A stretch of DNA of 64,000 bases, taken from the NCBI RefSeq assembly GCF_013184075.1, contig NZ_JABEQQ010000001.1:62001-126000 (forward strand). The letters are read 5' to 3'. The first letter of the stretch is position 1; every line of letters begins with the position of its first letter. Positions 18,931-29,433 of the stretch are shown here, piece by piece. Source of the DNA: Lentilactobacillus kribbianus. GTDB lineage: Bacteria > Bacillota > Bacilli > Lactobacillales > Lactobacillaceae. The translations under genes were made by a program, and so were the position numbers. The notes beneath the pieces were generated by a model. It saw nothing but the letters and a program-made list of their open reading frames with translations, was not told where the DNA came from and made no database searches.

Positions 18931-19617
18931 TTAAAAATATTTACGACCAATCATAAAGGCATTGGGACTGATAACTAACTTACCATGTTCGCTTAATACC
19001 TCACTAGTGATACTGGTTGTTTTAGCATATTCACTGACAATGGCGAGCACATCACTCACTTGTAAATCAACATCAGACTCCGTTGGCAATCTAAGTTCGA
19101 TATAGTATTGACCATCATAAAGATACAAATTGGCCAATCCATTTTCAATATCGACTACCTTACTTAGTGCGACAAAATCATCGAAATTATTAAATTTCAA
19201 AATTTTGACTAAATAATGAGGGGCAAATGGGTCATTTGTTGAATGCTCATCTTCTTCAGATTGGTGACTAATTGTCCCATCATCGACAACATCAACACCA
19301 CTATCCCTTAACATTTTAATCAACGGATCATCAAGTTCGCCTTTTTTGATTTCATCTGAACTATCTTCTTTATTAATGGGATTAGTTTTACTAATAAATA
19401 ATTCTAATCCATCAGCATTGGGTAACACTTGAAAAGTAACCGCATCAGTATCTCTAAACTGGTGGTCCTTATCAACTTCTTCTAAAATACTGTAAAAGAA
19501 GCTTTCGATTTGTTTTTGATTGCCCAATAAATCTAGAATTTTAATACCACGGTCAGCAAGATCATCACTGCCAACCACTACTCGAATGGTATCATCGTTA
19601 ATTCTTTCCATTTCCAT
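18931..19617 (-). CDS. mecA: Adaptor protein MecA
   Basis: MecA hands ComK, Spx and other targets to ClpC and helps assemble the ClpCP machine. I start at the ATG of 19615-19617, giving MEMERINDDTIRV, the usual family N-terminus, behind AAAGGGGTGG; an in-frame start at 19692 would add 25 unrelated residues. The 228-residue protein has the N-terminal target-binding domain (1-80), an acidic linker with many Asp/Glu/Ser (about 85-130) and the C-terminal ClpC-binding domain (about 138-228). Gene order spx-mecA-coiA-pepF is conserved in Firmicutes. Confidence 0.95.
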   Translation of the reverse strand: MEMERINDDTIRVVVGSDDLADRGIKILDLLGNQKQIESFFYSILEEVDKDHQFRDTDAVTFQVLPNADGLELFISKTNPINKEDSSDEIKKGELDDPLIKMLRDSGVDVVDDGTISHQSEEDEHSTNDPFAPHYLVKILKFNNFDDFVALSKVVDIENGLANLYLYDGQYYIELRLPTESDVDLQVSDVLAIVSEYAKTTSITSEVLSEHGKLVISPNAFMIGRKYF

Positions 19618-19723
19618 CTTTAGCCCACCCCTTTCTATATCTGAGGCTTCAGTACTGAATATTGTACCATGAATATCTATAGTGTAAATCATTCAGCTAA
19701 AAATAGGAAAGGATATTTATCGC

Positions 19724-20119
19724 TTAAGCTTTGGCCAACATTCTCTCCAAATCCAATTTACGGATATCACGTGGTAAAAAGCGGCGAATCTCGTCATCAT
19801 TATACCCGACTTGAAGTCTAGTGGTATCCACGATAATTGGACGACGAATCATTTCTGGGTGGCGTGAAAGTAAGGTCAACAATTGATCTAAATTCATGTC
19901 TTCAATACTGGTTTGGAAGTTCTTATATGCATCAGATCTTTTTGAAATCAACTCATCGGTTCCAATTTCTGATAACCGCAAAATATATTTCAATTCTGCT
20001 TTTGAAAGTGGATCCACAAAAATATTTCTTTCGTTATATTCTAAATTATGATCATCTAACCATGATTTTGCTTTACGGCATGATGTGCAACTTGGAGTAG
20101 TTAAGAAATCGATTGTCAT
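19724..20119 (-). CDS. spx: Redox-sensing transcription regulator Spx
   Basis: Spx binds the RNA polymerase alpha C-terminal domain and switches on thiol-stress genes when oxidised. The 131-residue ArsC-like protein has the redox switch Cys11-x-x-Cys14 (TPSCTSCRKAK) and the family motif RRPIIVDTTRLQVGYNDDEIR (about 91-111) ahead of a basic tail. AAGGAGG precedes the ATG. It lies upstream of mecA and in one block with the SpxH-like gene, so the factor and two of its proteolysis adaptors are close together. The close paralogue MgsR is a weaker alternative. Confidence 0.95.
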   Translation of the reverse strand: MTIDFLTTPSCTSCRKAKSWLDDHNLEYNERNIFVDPLSKAELKYILRLSEIGTDELISKRSDAYKNFQTSIEDMNLDQLLTLLSRHPEMIRRPIIVDTTRLQVGYNDDEIRRFLPRDIRKLDLERMLAKA

Positions 20120-20149
20120 ATTGAATTCCTCCTTGTATGTCTTGTTTTA

Positions 20150-20180
20150 CTAGAGTATACACCTTCGAAATTCGAAATAC
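20150..20180 (-). promoter_or_regulatory. spx promoter region with a TTCGAA palindrome
   Basis: On the minus strand a TATACT -10 box preceded by TG lies just upstream of the spx leader (about 20154-20159). The symmetric element TTCGAAATTCGAA (20164-20176) occupies the space between -10 and -35. It could bind a repressor; no known operator matches it exactly. Confidence 0.4.
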
Positions 20181-20219
20181 AGCGATTTCATAAAAAGAAC
20201 TTATAATAACCATAATTTG

Positions 20220-20963
20220 TTAAAAATTCATAATTAAGTCACTTTTAGCTAATGTCACTTTCACATTGTCCCCAGCAGCTTGTTTAGCTTCTACTAGAAT
20301 TTGTTGCGTTAAGTTCTGGTCCGCTGGTAAATGAGTTAATAACAATTGCTTAGCTTGAGCATCTCGAGCTAGTTGTCCTGATTGAGTTGAAGTCATATGC
20401 CACATAACGCCGTTATTGGTGGCCGCAAAATTAGTATCAGTCATTAATCCATCAGCTCCCTGAGAAAAGGACACTAAGTCAGAAAAATAACGCGTATCTG
20501 CTGTAAATACTAATACTTTGTCGGTAGAACGTTCCACAATACGCATTGCATATGCTTCTACTGGATGTTGAGTTTTTAAAAAAGAAATATCAAATGGACC
20601 TAATTTTAATACTTGATTAGGATTATAAGGTCGACCTTCACTAGAATTGGGCCAACTTAACTGATCAAAATGACTAGCATCATGATCAAATCCATAAATT
20701 GGTAAGACTGCTCGATTGGGCCGTTGTTCATGAAGTTGCCAGTAATATTGAAGCACTCCTACATCAGCAATATGATCAGCATGGTAATGTGATAAAATAA
20801 CGGCATCTAATTCTAGTGGGTTAAGCTGATTTTCTAACGATAATAACGCCCCACTACCACAATCGATTAATAAATTAAAATGATCACTGGTTAGTAAATA
20901 ACTTGAGGTTCCATCATGGTGAGCTGGAAAACCTCCTAAATAACCAAGCACGGTTAATTTCAT
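20220..20963 (-). CDS. MBL-fold metallo-hydrolase (YhfI/RNase Z-like)
   Basis: A 247-residue metallo-beta-lactamase-fold protein with the metal motif HYHADH (59-64), the N-terminal DGTSSYLL...LLIDCGSG strands (17-37), a later histidine in TQHPVEAYAMR and the Asp/His pair in FTADTRYFSDL and LLLTHLP. The layout (short, HxHxDH, no long exosite) resembles YhfI-type and RNase Z-like hydrolases, but the substrate cannot be read. AGAAGGAG precedes the ATG. Monocistronic, downstream of no other gene on its strand. Confidence 0.82.
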   Translation of the reverse strand: MKLTVLGYLGGFPAHHDGTSSYLLTSDHFNLLIDCGSGALLSLENQLNPLELDAVILSHYHADHIADVGVLQYYWQLHEQRPNRAVLPIYGFDHDASHFDQLSWPNSSEGRPYNPNQVLKLGPFDISFLKTQHPVEAYAMRIVERSTDKVLVFTADTRYFSDLVSFSQGADGLMTDTNFAATNNGVMWHMTSTQSGQLARDAQAKQLLLTHLPADQNLTQQILVEAKQAAGDNVKVTLAKSDLIMNF

Positions 20964-21011
20964 TGAATTAAAACTCCTTCTAAATTATTGAAAAAATTAT
21001 AGGTCAATTTG

Positions 21012-21040
21012 TTGGCAACGTCAAACAAAAACCGTATACT
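21012..21040 (+). promoter_or_regulatory. Promoter of the monooxygenase-like gene
   Basis: TTGGCA (21012-21017) and TATACT (21035-21040) are separated by exactly 17 bases, upstream of the ATG at 21067. Confidence 0.75.
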
Positions 21041-21066
21041 ATATAGTTAAAGGATGGTGTTTAATT

Positions 21067-21597
21067 ATGACTTCAGAAATTTCAGTTACATACGGAACTT
21101 ATGATGTATTAACCAGAATTATTGATGATAATCCTCAAAGACAACTTCATTTGTTTCAAGAACTTAACGATCCTACTAATTTAATGTTATCGGATTCTAC
21201 TGGAACGAAATCCATCTTTAATTCTTCTATTATTTATGATGTTTTGGGCCATAGTGGAGTAGATAATTGGGATATTTTTGTTAATTCTACCGTCATAGAA
21301 CTTAATGATGATCAACAAAAGGTCTTTGATGCACGCATTAATAAACTGTTGACAACTACTTTGCCCCAGGGAATGTTATCAATGTATTCGATGTATTATC
21401 ATAAAGATATCACTCGACGAGCTTTATTAACCACCTGGGATTCAGAAGCAAGTTACAAAAAATGGCAGAAACAAGCCGATTTAAGCGGTAAATACCACGT
21501 TTCACCAGACTTTTACATGCACGTAGGGAGTTATATTCCACCAATCGATGAAGAAGAGGAATTGGAAACAGACGATATCGATAATGAAAATGAATAG
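21067..21597 (+). CDS. Antibiotic-biosynthesis-monooxygenase-fold protein (function unknown)
   Basis: A 176-residue soluble protein ending in an acidic tail (EEEELETDDIDNENE). The LLTTWDSEASYKKWQKQ segment (about 119-135) is the hallmark of ABM/IsdG-like ferredoxin-like domains, where strand four is followed by the x-W-x-S helix. The N-terminal half (ISVTYGTYDVL...) is probably a second, degenerate domain, as in TRAP-type two-domain proteins of Firmicutes. No heme-binding histidine or catalytic triad can be picked with confidence. It has its own promoter and a strong terminator. Confidence 0.6.
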   Translation: MTSEISVTYGTYDVLTRIIDDNPQRQLHLFQELNDPTNLMLSDSTGTKSIFNSSIIYDVLGHSGVDNWDIFVNSTVIELNDDQQKVFDARINKLLTTTLPQGMLSMYSMYYHKDITRRALLTTWDSEASYKKWQKQADLSGKYHVSPDFYMHVGSYIPPIDEEEELETDDIDNENE

Positions 21598-21668
21598 TTT
21601 GTCAGTGGTTAGTATTAAAGTGCCTCACTTTGATGTTAACCTTTATTGCATTACTAAATAGTTTTAAA

Positions 21669-21710
21669 AAAAGTGGTTTAAAATTGATTTTTCAATTTTA
21701 AACCACTTTT
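21669..21710. terminator. Bidirectional terminator (monooxygenase-like gene / copY-like gene)
   Basis: A perfect 19-bp stem, starting AAAAGTGGTTTAAAATTGA, with a five-T loop. Serves two convergent genes. Confidence 0.85.
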
Positions 21711-21725
21711 CATAATATATATAAA

Positions 21726-22157
21726 TCAAACTAGACCTTCACTATTATCAACCATACAATTACACATCACCGTTTCAGGAGCTGATTTTAATTTTTCGGT
21801 TAATTGTTGAATTAGTAAATTAATATCTGATTTAGAAATGTCACTTTCATCAATAATATTCATTAATGTTTTACCAACCTGCATTGCACAGATTTCATTT
21901 AACAAATCATCCCCTACTTGTTGAGCAGCGGCTGCTTCTGAAATATTAGCTGAATATATTTTTCGATTTTTATCAAACCTAGATGAAATAACCTTTTTAG
22001 TTTCCAATCGATTTAACAACGTTTTAACGGTAGATTCACTCCAACCAGAGTCACTTAGAGCGTTTATTACTTGACGACTAGTAACCTGGCCCATAGTCCA
22101 AATAATACGCATAATCATTCTTTCAGAAGTGGTAATTTCATTTACTCTCTCTGACAT
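21726..22157 (-). CDS. CopY/BlaI-family repressor, orphan, with a single C-terminal CxC
   Basis: A winged-helix repressor of the CopY/TcrY/BlaI family. I start at the ATG of 22155-22157 (MSERVNEITTSERMIMR) with AGGAAGG nine bases upstream, giving 143 residues; an earlier frame opening at 22211 runs through the operator. The helix-turn-helix SGWSESTVKTLLNRLETKKVI (37-57) is standard. CopY proteins end in CxCxxxxCxC, which binds Cu or Zn; here only Cys132-Asn-Cys134 remains and the second pair is absent. An exact cop-box lies in its leader, but no copper ATPase or chaperone gene is nearby. Confidence 0.85.
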   Translation of the reverse strand: MSERVNEITTSERMIMRIIWTMGQVTSRQVINALSDSGWSESTVKTLLNRLETKKVISSRFDKNRKIYSANISEAAAAQQVGDDLLNEICAMQVGKTLMNIIDESDISKSDINLLIQQLTEKLKSAPETVMCNCMVDNSEGLV

Positions 22158-22195
22158 ATAATCATACCTTCCTTTAATAATAACAAACGGATGAC

Positions 22196-22205
22196 TACAA
22201 TTGTA
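22196..22205. promoter_or_regulatory. cop-box operator TACAATTGTA
   Basis: TACAATTGTA fits the CopY operator consensus TACAnnTGTA exactly and is palindromic. It lies just downstream of a minus-strand TATAAT (22210-22215), overlapping the expected transcription start of the copY-like gene, the right place for autorepression. Confidence 0.8.
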
Positions 22206-22217
22206 AACCATTATATT

Positions 22218-22246
22218 AAAAAAACAAGCCTAACCACGTAGACTTG
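22218..22246 (-). terminator. Terminator of the rRNA-tRNA operon
   Basis: On the minus strand CAAGTCT / AGGCTTG forms a 7-bp stem with an eight-base loop, then seven T. It follows the last tRNA gene by six bases and lies directly upstream of the copY-like -10 box. Confidence 0.8.
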
Positions 22247-22252
22247 CTTCGC

Positions 22253-22326
22253 CGGTCCGTACGAGACTCGAACTCGTGATCTCCTGCGTGACAGGCAGGC
22301 GTCCTAACCAGCTAGACCAACGGACC
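22253..22326 (-). tRNA. tRNA-Asp (GTC), second copy
   Basis: Cloverleaf of 74 bases with GGTCCGT/ACGGACC acceptor stem and anticodon GTC. CCA is not encoded. Last gene of the rRNA operon; near-identical to the copy at 22867-22940. Confidence 0.95.
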
Positions 22327-22331
22327 AATAA

Positions 22332-22405
<74 letters not shown>

Positions 22406-22431
22406 ATAATATAATATTCTATTTTAATAAC

Positions 22432-22503
22432 TGACCCGTACGGGATTTGAACCCATGTTACCGCCGTGAAAGGGCGGTGTCTTAACCACTTGACCAACGG
22501 GTC
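22432..22503 (-). tRNA. tRNA-Glu (TTC)
   Basis: 72-base cloverleaf, acceptor GACCCGT/ACGGGTC, anticodon loop CTTTCAC with TTC. CCA not encoded. Confidence 0.95.
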
Positions 22504-22514
22504 ATAATATAAAA

Positions 22515-22602
22515 CGGAGAAGGAGAGATTCGAACTCTCGCGCCGCTTTCGCGACCTACACCCTTAGCAGGGGCGCCTCTTCAGCCACTTGAGTACTTCT
22601 CC
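22515..22602 (-). tRNA. tRNA-Ser (GCT)
   Basis: 88 bases with the long variable arm of class II tRNAs; acceptor GGAGAAG/CTTCTCC; anticodon GCT; discriminator G. CCA not encoded. Confidence 0.95.
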
Positions 22603-22606
22603 AATA

Positions 22607-22680
<74 letters not shown>

Positions 22681-22692
22681 ATTAAATCAAAA

Positions 22693-22763
22693 AGCGGGAG
22701 ACGAGAATCGAACTCGCGACAACAGCTTGGAAGGCTGTGGTTTTACCACTAAACTACACCCGC
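22693..22763 (-). tRNA. tRNA-Gly (TCC)
   Basis: 71-base cloverleaf, acceptor starting GCGGG, anticodon TCC, discriminator T as usual for glycine. Confidence 0.95.
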
Positions 22764-22788
22764 ATAATAAAAATGTTACATGGCGCGA

Positions 22789-22861
22789 TGGCGCGGGACA
22801 GAATCGAACTGCCGACACATGGAGCTTCAATCCATTGCTCTACCGACTGAGCTACCGAGCC
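22789..22861 (-). tRNA. tRNA-Phe (GAA)
   Basis: 73-base cloverleaf with anticodon loop TTGAAGC (GAA). Acceptor arms GGCTCGG and CCGCGCC leave a T4-C69 mismatch, and CGCGCCA is repeated directly after the 3' end (22781-22787). Confidence 0.93.
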
Positions 22862-22866
22862 AAAAC

Positions 22867-22940
22867 CGGTCCGTACGAGACTCGAACTCGTGATCTCCTG
22901 CGTGACAGGCAGGCGTCCTAACCAACTAGACCAACGGACC
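22867..22940 (-). tRNA. tRNA-Asp (GTC), first copy
   Basis: 74 bases, acceptor GGTCCGT/ACGGACC, anticodon GTC. Forms a pair with the fMet gene that is duplicated at the operon end. Confidence 0.95.
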
Positions 22941-22943
22941 AAA

Positions 22944-23017
<74 letters not shown>

Positions 23018-23024
23018 ATAATAA

Positions 23025-23114
23025 AGGAGGATGAGAGATTCGAACTCTCGCGTGGTTTGACCCACCTGACGGTTTTCAAGACCGTTCCCTTCAGCCAGAC
23101 TTGGGTAATCCTCC
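23025..23114 (-). tRNA. tRNA-Ser (TGA)
   Basis: 90 bases with a long variable arm; acceptor GGAGGAT/ATCCTCC; anticodon TGA. The base after the acceptor stem reads T rather than the usual G. Confidence 0.94.
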
Positions 23115-23157
23115 ATAATATAAAAAACAAGTAAGTGTCCATTAATACATGAAACAA

Positions 23158-23231
23158 TGGACCTTGTAGGACTCGAACCTACGACCGGACGGTTATGAGC
23201 CGTCTGCTCTAACCAACTGAGCTAAAGGTCC
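23158..23231 (-). tRNA. tRNA-Ile2 (CAT, probably lysidine-modified)
   Basis: 74 bases, acceptor GGACCTT/AAGGTCC, anticodon CAT in loop CTCATAA. Sequence style and its place between Met and Ser match the isoleucine tRNA read as AUA after TilS modification in the B. subtilis trnB order; elongator Met is the alternative. Confidence 0.75.
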
Positions 23232-23253
23232 AGTTATAGGATCAAGACCTATA

Positions 23254-23327
23254 TCGCGGCAGAGGGGATCGAACCCCCGACCTCCCGGGTATGAACCGGA
23301 CGCTCTAGCCAGCTGAGCTACACCGCG
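23254..23327 (-). tRNA. Elongator tRNA-Met (CAT)
   Basis: 74 bases, fully paired acceptor CGCGGTG/TGCCGCG with wobble pairs, anticodon loop TTCATAC. Body resembles Firmicutes elongator Met. Confidence 0.85.
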
Positions 23328-23361
23328 ATGAAGATGTTAAACAATAGAACGAAGTTCTATA

Positions 23362-23435
23362 TCGGGAAGACAGGATTCGAACCTGCGACCCCCTGGTCCC
23401 AAACCAGGTGCTCTACCAAGCTGAGCTACTTCCCG
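23362..23435 (-). tRNA. tRNA-Pro (TGG)
   Basis: 74 bases, acceptor CGGGAAG/CTTCCCG, anticodon TGG. Confidence 0.95.
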
Positions 23436-23440
23436 AAAAA

Positions 23441-23514
23441 TGCACCCAGTAGGAGTCGAACCTACAACCTTCTGATTCGTAGTCAGACACTCTATCCAGT
23501 TGCGCTATGGGTGC
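23441..23514 (-). tRNA. tRNA-Arg (ACG)
   Basis: 74 bases, acceptor starting GCACCCA, anticodon ACG; A34 is expected to become inosine. Confidence 0.95.
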
Positions 23515-23521
23515 AATATAA

Positions 23522-23607
23522 TGCCGAGGACCGGGATCGAACCGGTACGGTTATCACTAACCGCAGGATTTTAAGTCCTGTGCGTCTGCCAATTCCGCCA
23601 CCCCGGC
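23522..23607 (-). tRNA. tRNA-Leu (TAA)
   Basis: 86 bases with a long variable arm, acceptor GCCGGGG/CCTCGGC, anticodon TAA. Confidence 0.95.
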
Positions 23608-23617
23608 ATAATATTAA

Positions 23618-23689
23618 AGCGGAAGACGGGATTCGAACCCGCGACCCCCACCATGGCAAGGTGGTGCTCTACCACTGAGCTACTTCCGC
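23618..23689 (-). tRNA. tRNA-Gly (GCC)
   Basis: 72 bases, acceptor GCGGAAG/CTTCCGC, anticodon GCC, discriminator T. Confidence 0.95.
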
Positions 23690-23692
23690 ATA

Positions 23693-23765
23693 TGCCGACT
23701 AGAAGATTCGAACTTCCGACCCCCTGTTTACAAGACAGGTGCTCTGCCAGCTGAGCTAAGTCGGC
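23693..23765 (-). tRNA. tRNA-Thr (TGT)
   Basis: 73 bases, acceptor GCCGACT/AGTCGGC, anticodon TGT. Confidence 0.95.
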
Positions 23766-23800
23766 ATACAAATATTATGCGCAAATAATATTCAATTTAA

Positions 23801-23873
23801 TGAGCCGTGGCAGCCTCGAACTGCCGACCCTCTGATTAAAAGTCAGATGCTCTACCAACTGAGCTAACGGCTC
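23801..23873 (-). tRNA. tRNA-Lys (TTT)
   Basis: 73 bases, acceptor starting GAGCCGT, anticodon TTT. Confidence 0.95.
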
Positions 23874-23876
23874 ATA

Positions 23877-23949
23877 TGGAGGATACAGGGATCGAACCTG
23901 TGACCCCCTGCTTGTAAGGCAGGTGCTCTCCCAGCTGAGCTAATCCTCC
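23877..23949 (-). tRNA. tRNA-Val (TAC)
   Basis: 73 bases, acceptor GGAGGAT/ATCCTCC, anticodon TAC. First tRNA after 5S rRNA. Confidence 0.95.
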
Positions 23950-23959
23950 ATAATATAAA

Positions 23960-24076
23960 GCGTGGCAACGTCCTACCCTCGCAGGGGGCGATCCCCCAAC
24001 TACTCTTGGCGTGCAGAAGCTTAACTTCTGTGTTCGGCATGGGAACAGGTGTATCCTTCTGGCTATCGCCACCACA
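23960..24076 (-). rRNA. rrf: 5S ribosomal RNA
   Basis: About 117 bases on the minus strand from TGTGGTGGCG to CGTTGCCACG, whose ends pair, with the conserved CCATGCCGAACACAGAAG core. It lies 11 bases upstream of tRNA-Val. End positions are accurate to a few bases. Confidence 0.95.
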
Positions 24077-24098
24077 CTTATGTTACTGAAAGAACTTC

Positions 24099-24131
24099 GT
24101 TCTCTCAAAACTAGCTAATATTAATTTCTGT
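24099..24131 (-). other. 3' arm of the 23S rRNA processing stalk
   Basis: The spacer between 23S and 5S contains a roughly 33-base stretch complementary to 27186-27218 upstream of 23S, with only a few mismatches (core AAAACTAG-x-TAATATTAATTTCTGT). Such stalks bring both 23S ends together and are cut by RNase III-type enzymes. Confidence 0.7.
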
Positions 24132-24152
24132 ATCTTTGAACACCATTTTCTA

Positions 24153-27071
<2,919 letters not shown>

Positions 27072-27185
27072 TCACAGCACTTTCGTGCTGCGTTAAAGTT
27101 ATTGAGTATTGCGATACTTCTTTTAAAAAACTCAATTTAATACGCGGTGTTCTCGGTTGAAATTATATTTAAAATATAATTCACT

Positions 27186-27218
27186 ACAGAAATTAATATT
27201 ATCTAGTTTTCAAAGAAC
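27186..27218 (-). other. 5' arm of the 23S rRNA processing stalk
   Basis: Complementary over about 33 bases to 24099-24131 on the far side of 23S. The stretch lies between tRNA-Ala and the 23S 5' end. Confidence 0.7.
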
Positions 27219-27246
27219 CAAGTTACTATTAACACTTTCGTGTTAA

Positions 27247-27319
27247 TGGAGAATAGCGGGATCGAACCGCTGACCCCCTGCTTGCAAAGCAGGTGCTCTC
27301 CCATCTGAGCTAATTCCCC
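27247..27319 (-). tRNA. tRNA-Ala (TGC) in the 16S-23S spacer
   Basis: 73 bases, acceptor GGGGAAT/ATTCTCC with one G-T pair, anticodon TGC. CCA not encoded. Confidence 0.96.
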
Positions 27320-27348
27320 AAAATCATGCCGGTCTTTCGGCCGGTGGA

Positions 27349-27422
<74 letters not shown>

Positions 27423-27439
27423 AAAAACGTATTATCAGA

Positions 27440-27483
27440 GGTAGACCTCTCAAAACTAAACAAAACTTCGATTAATGTGCTGG
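27440..27483 (-). other. 3' arm of the 16S rRNA processing stalk
   Basis: This 44-base stretch downstream of 16S is complementary, with few mismatches, to 29169-29217 in the leader (blocks GGTAGACCT, AAAACT, TTCGATTAA and TGTGCTGG). Paired, they form the stalk from which 16S precursor is cut. Confidence 0.75.
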
Positions 27484-27493
27484 CTTCCTTTAT

Positions 27494-29075
<1,582 letters not shown>

Positions 29076-29254
29076 AAACTGAGCTGTTTGTAAGCTCATT
29101 ATTTTTTGATTCATTTACTAGCGAATTGACTTCGCAAATGTTTTGGTCTTGATTTAAAATCAAGACGCCCAGCACATTTGTTTAATCGAAATTTTGTTCA
29201 GTTTTCAAAGGTCTACCTTGTTGTCTCAAACGCTTTGCAACGCCTTTTGACAAC
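29076..29254 (-). other. rRNA operon leader
   Basis: No gene. On the minus strand it carries, in order, a GTTGTC...GACAAC inverted repeat, the TTTGAAAACTGAACAAA element common to lactobacillus rRNA leaders, the 16S stalk arm (29169-29217), a GTCTTGAT/ATCAAGAC hairpin (29146-29166), a GCGAA/TTCGC hairpin (29121-29135) and a TGAGCT hairpin (29081-29099). Confidence 0.75.
29169..29217 (-). other. 5' arm of the 16S rRNA processing stalk
   Basis: Complementary to 27440-27483 beyond the 16S 3' end, giving a stem of about 44 bp with small interruptions. Confidence 0.75.
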
Positions 29255-29260
29255 TATTTA

Positions 29261-29289
29261 AATATATCACAGTGACAAGTGAATGTCAA
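29261..29289 (-). promoter_or_regulatory. rRNA promoter P2
   Basis: TTGACA (29284-29289) and TATATT (29261-29266) on the minus strand with a 17-base spacer: near-consensus sigma-A boxes directly before the rRNA leader. Confidence 0.88.
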
Positions 29290-29361
29290 CAATAAATTTT
29301 ATTAATTATCAATTTATTGTTTCTTGTCTTTGTTTGCTGTTCTACTGAAGCAACGAATATA

Positions 29362-29390
29362 ATATTACAAAATTTCAGACAATTCGTCAA
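29362..29390 (-). promoter_or_regulatory. rRNA promoter P1
   Basis: TTGACG (29385-29390), a 17-base spacer and TAATAT (29362-29367) on the minus strand, about 100 bases upstream of P2. Tandem promoters are usual for rRNA operons. Confidence 0.78.
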
Positions 29391-29396
29391 GTACAA

Positions 29397-29427
29397 AAAA
29401 AGGATAAGTTTATAACTTATCCTTTTT
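29397..29427 (-). terminator. Terminator of the LTA operon
   Basis: Perfect 14-bp stem AAAAAGGATAAGTT with its complement around TAT, seven bases after the ltaS stop and just before rRNA promoter P1. Confidence 0.85.
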
Positions 29428-29433
29428 AAACCA

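Noticed and set aside
19618-19692. 25-residue N-terminal extension of MecA
   Set aside because: The standard MEMERIN start with a ribosome site follows it; the extension has no family match.
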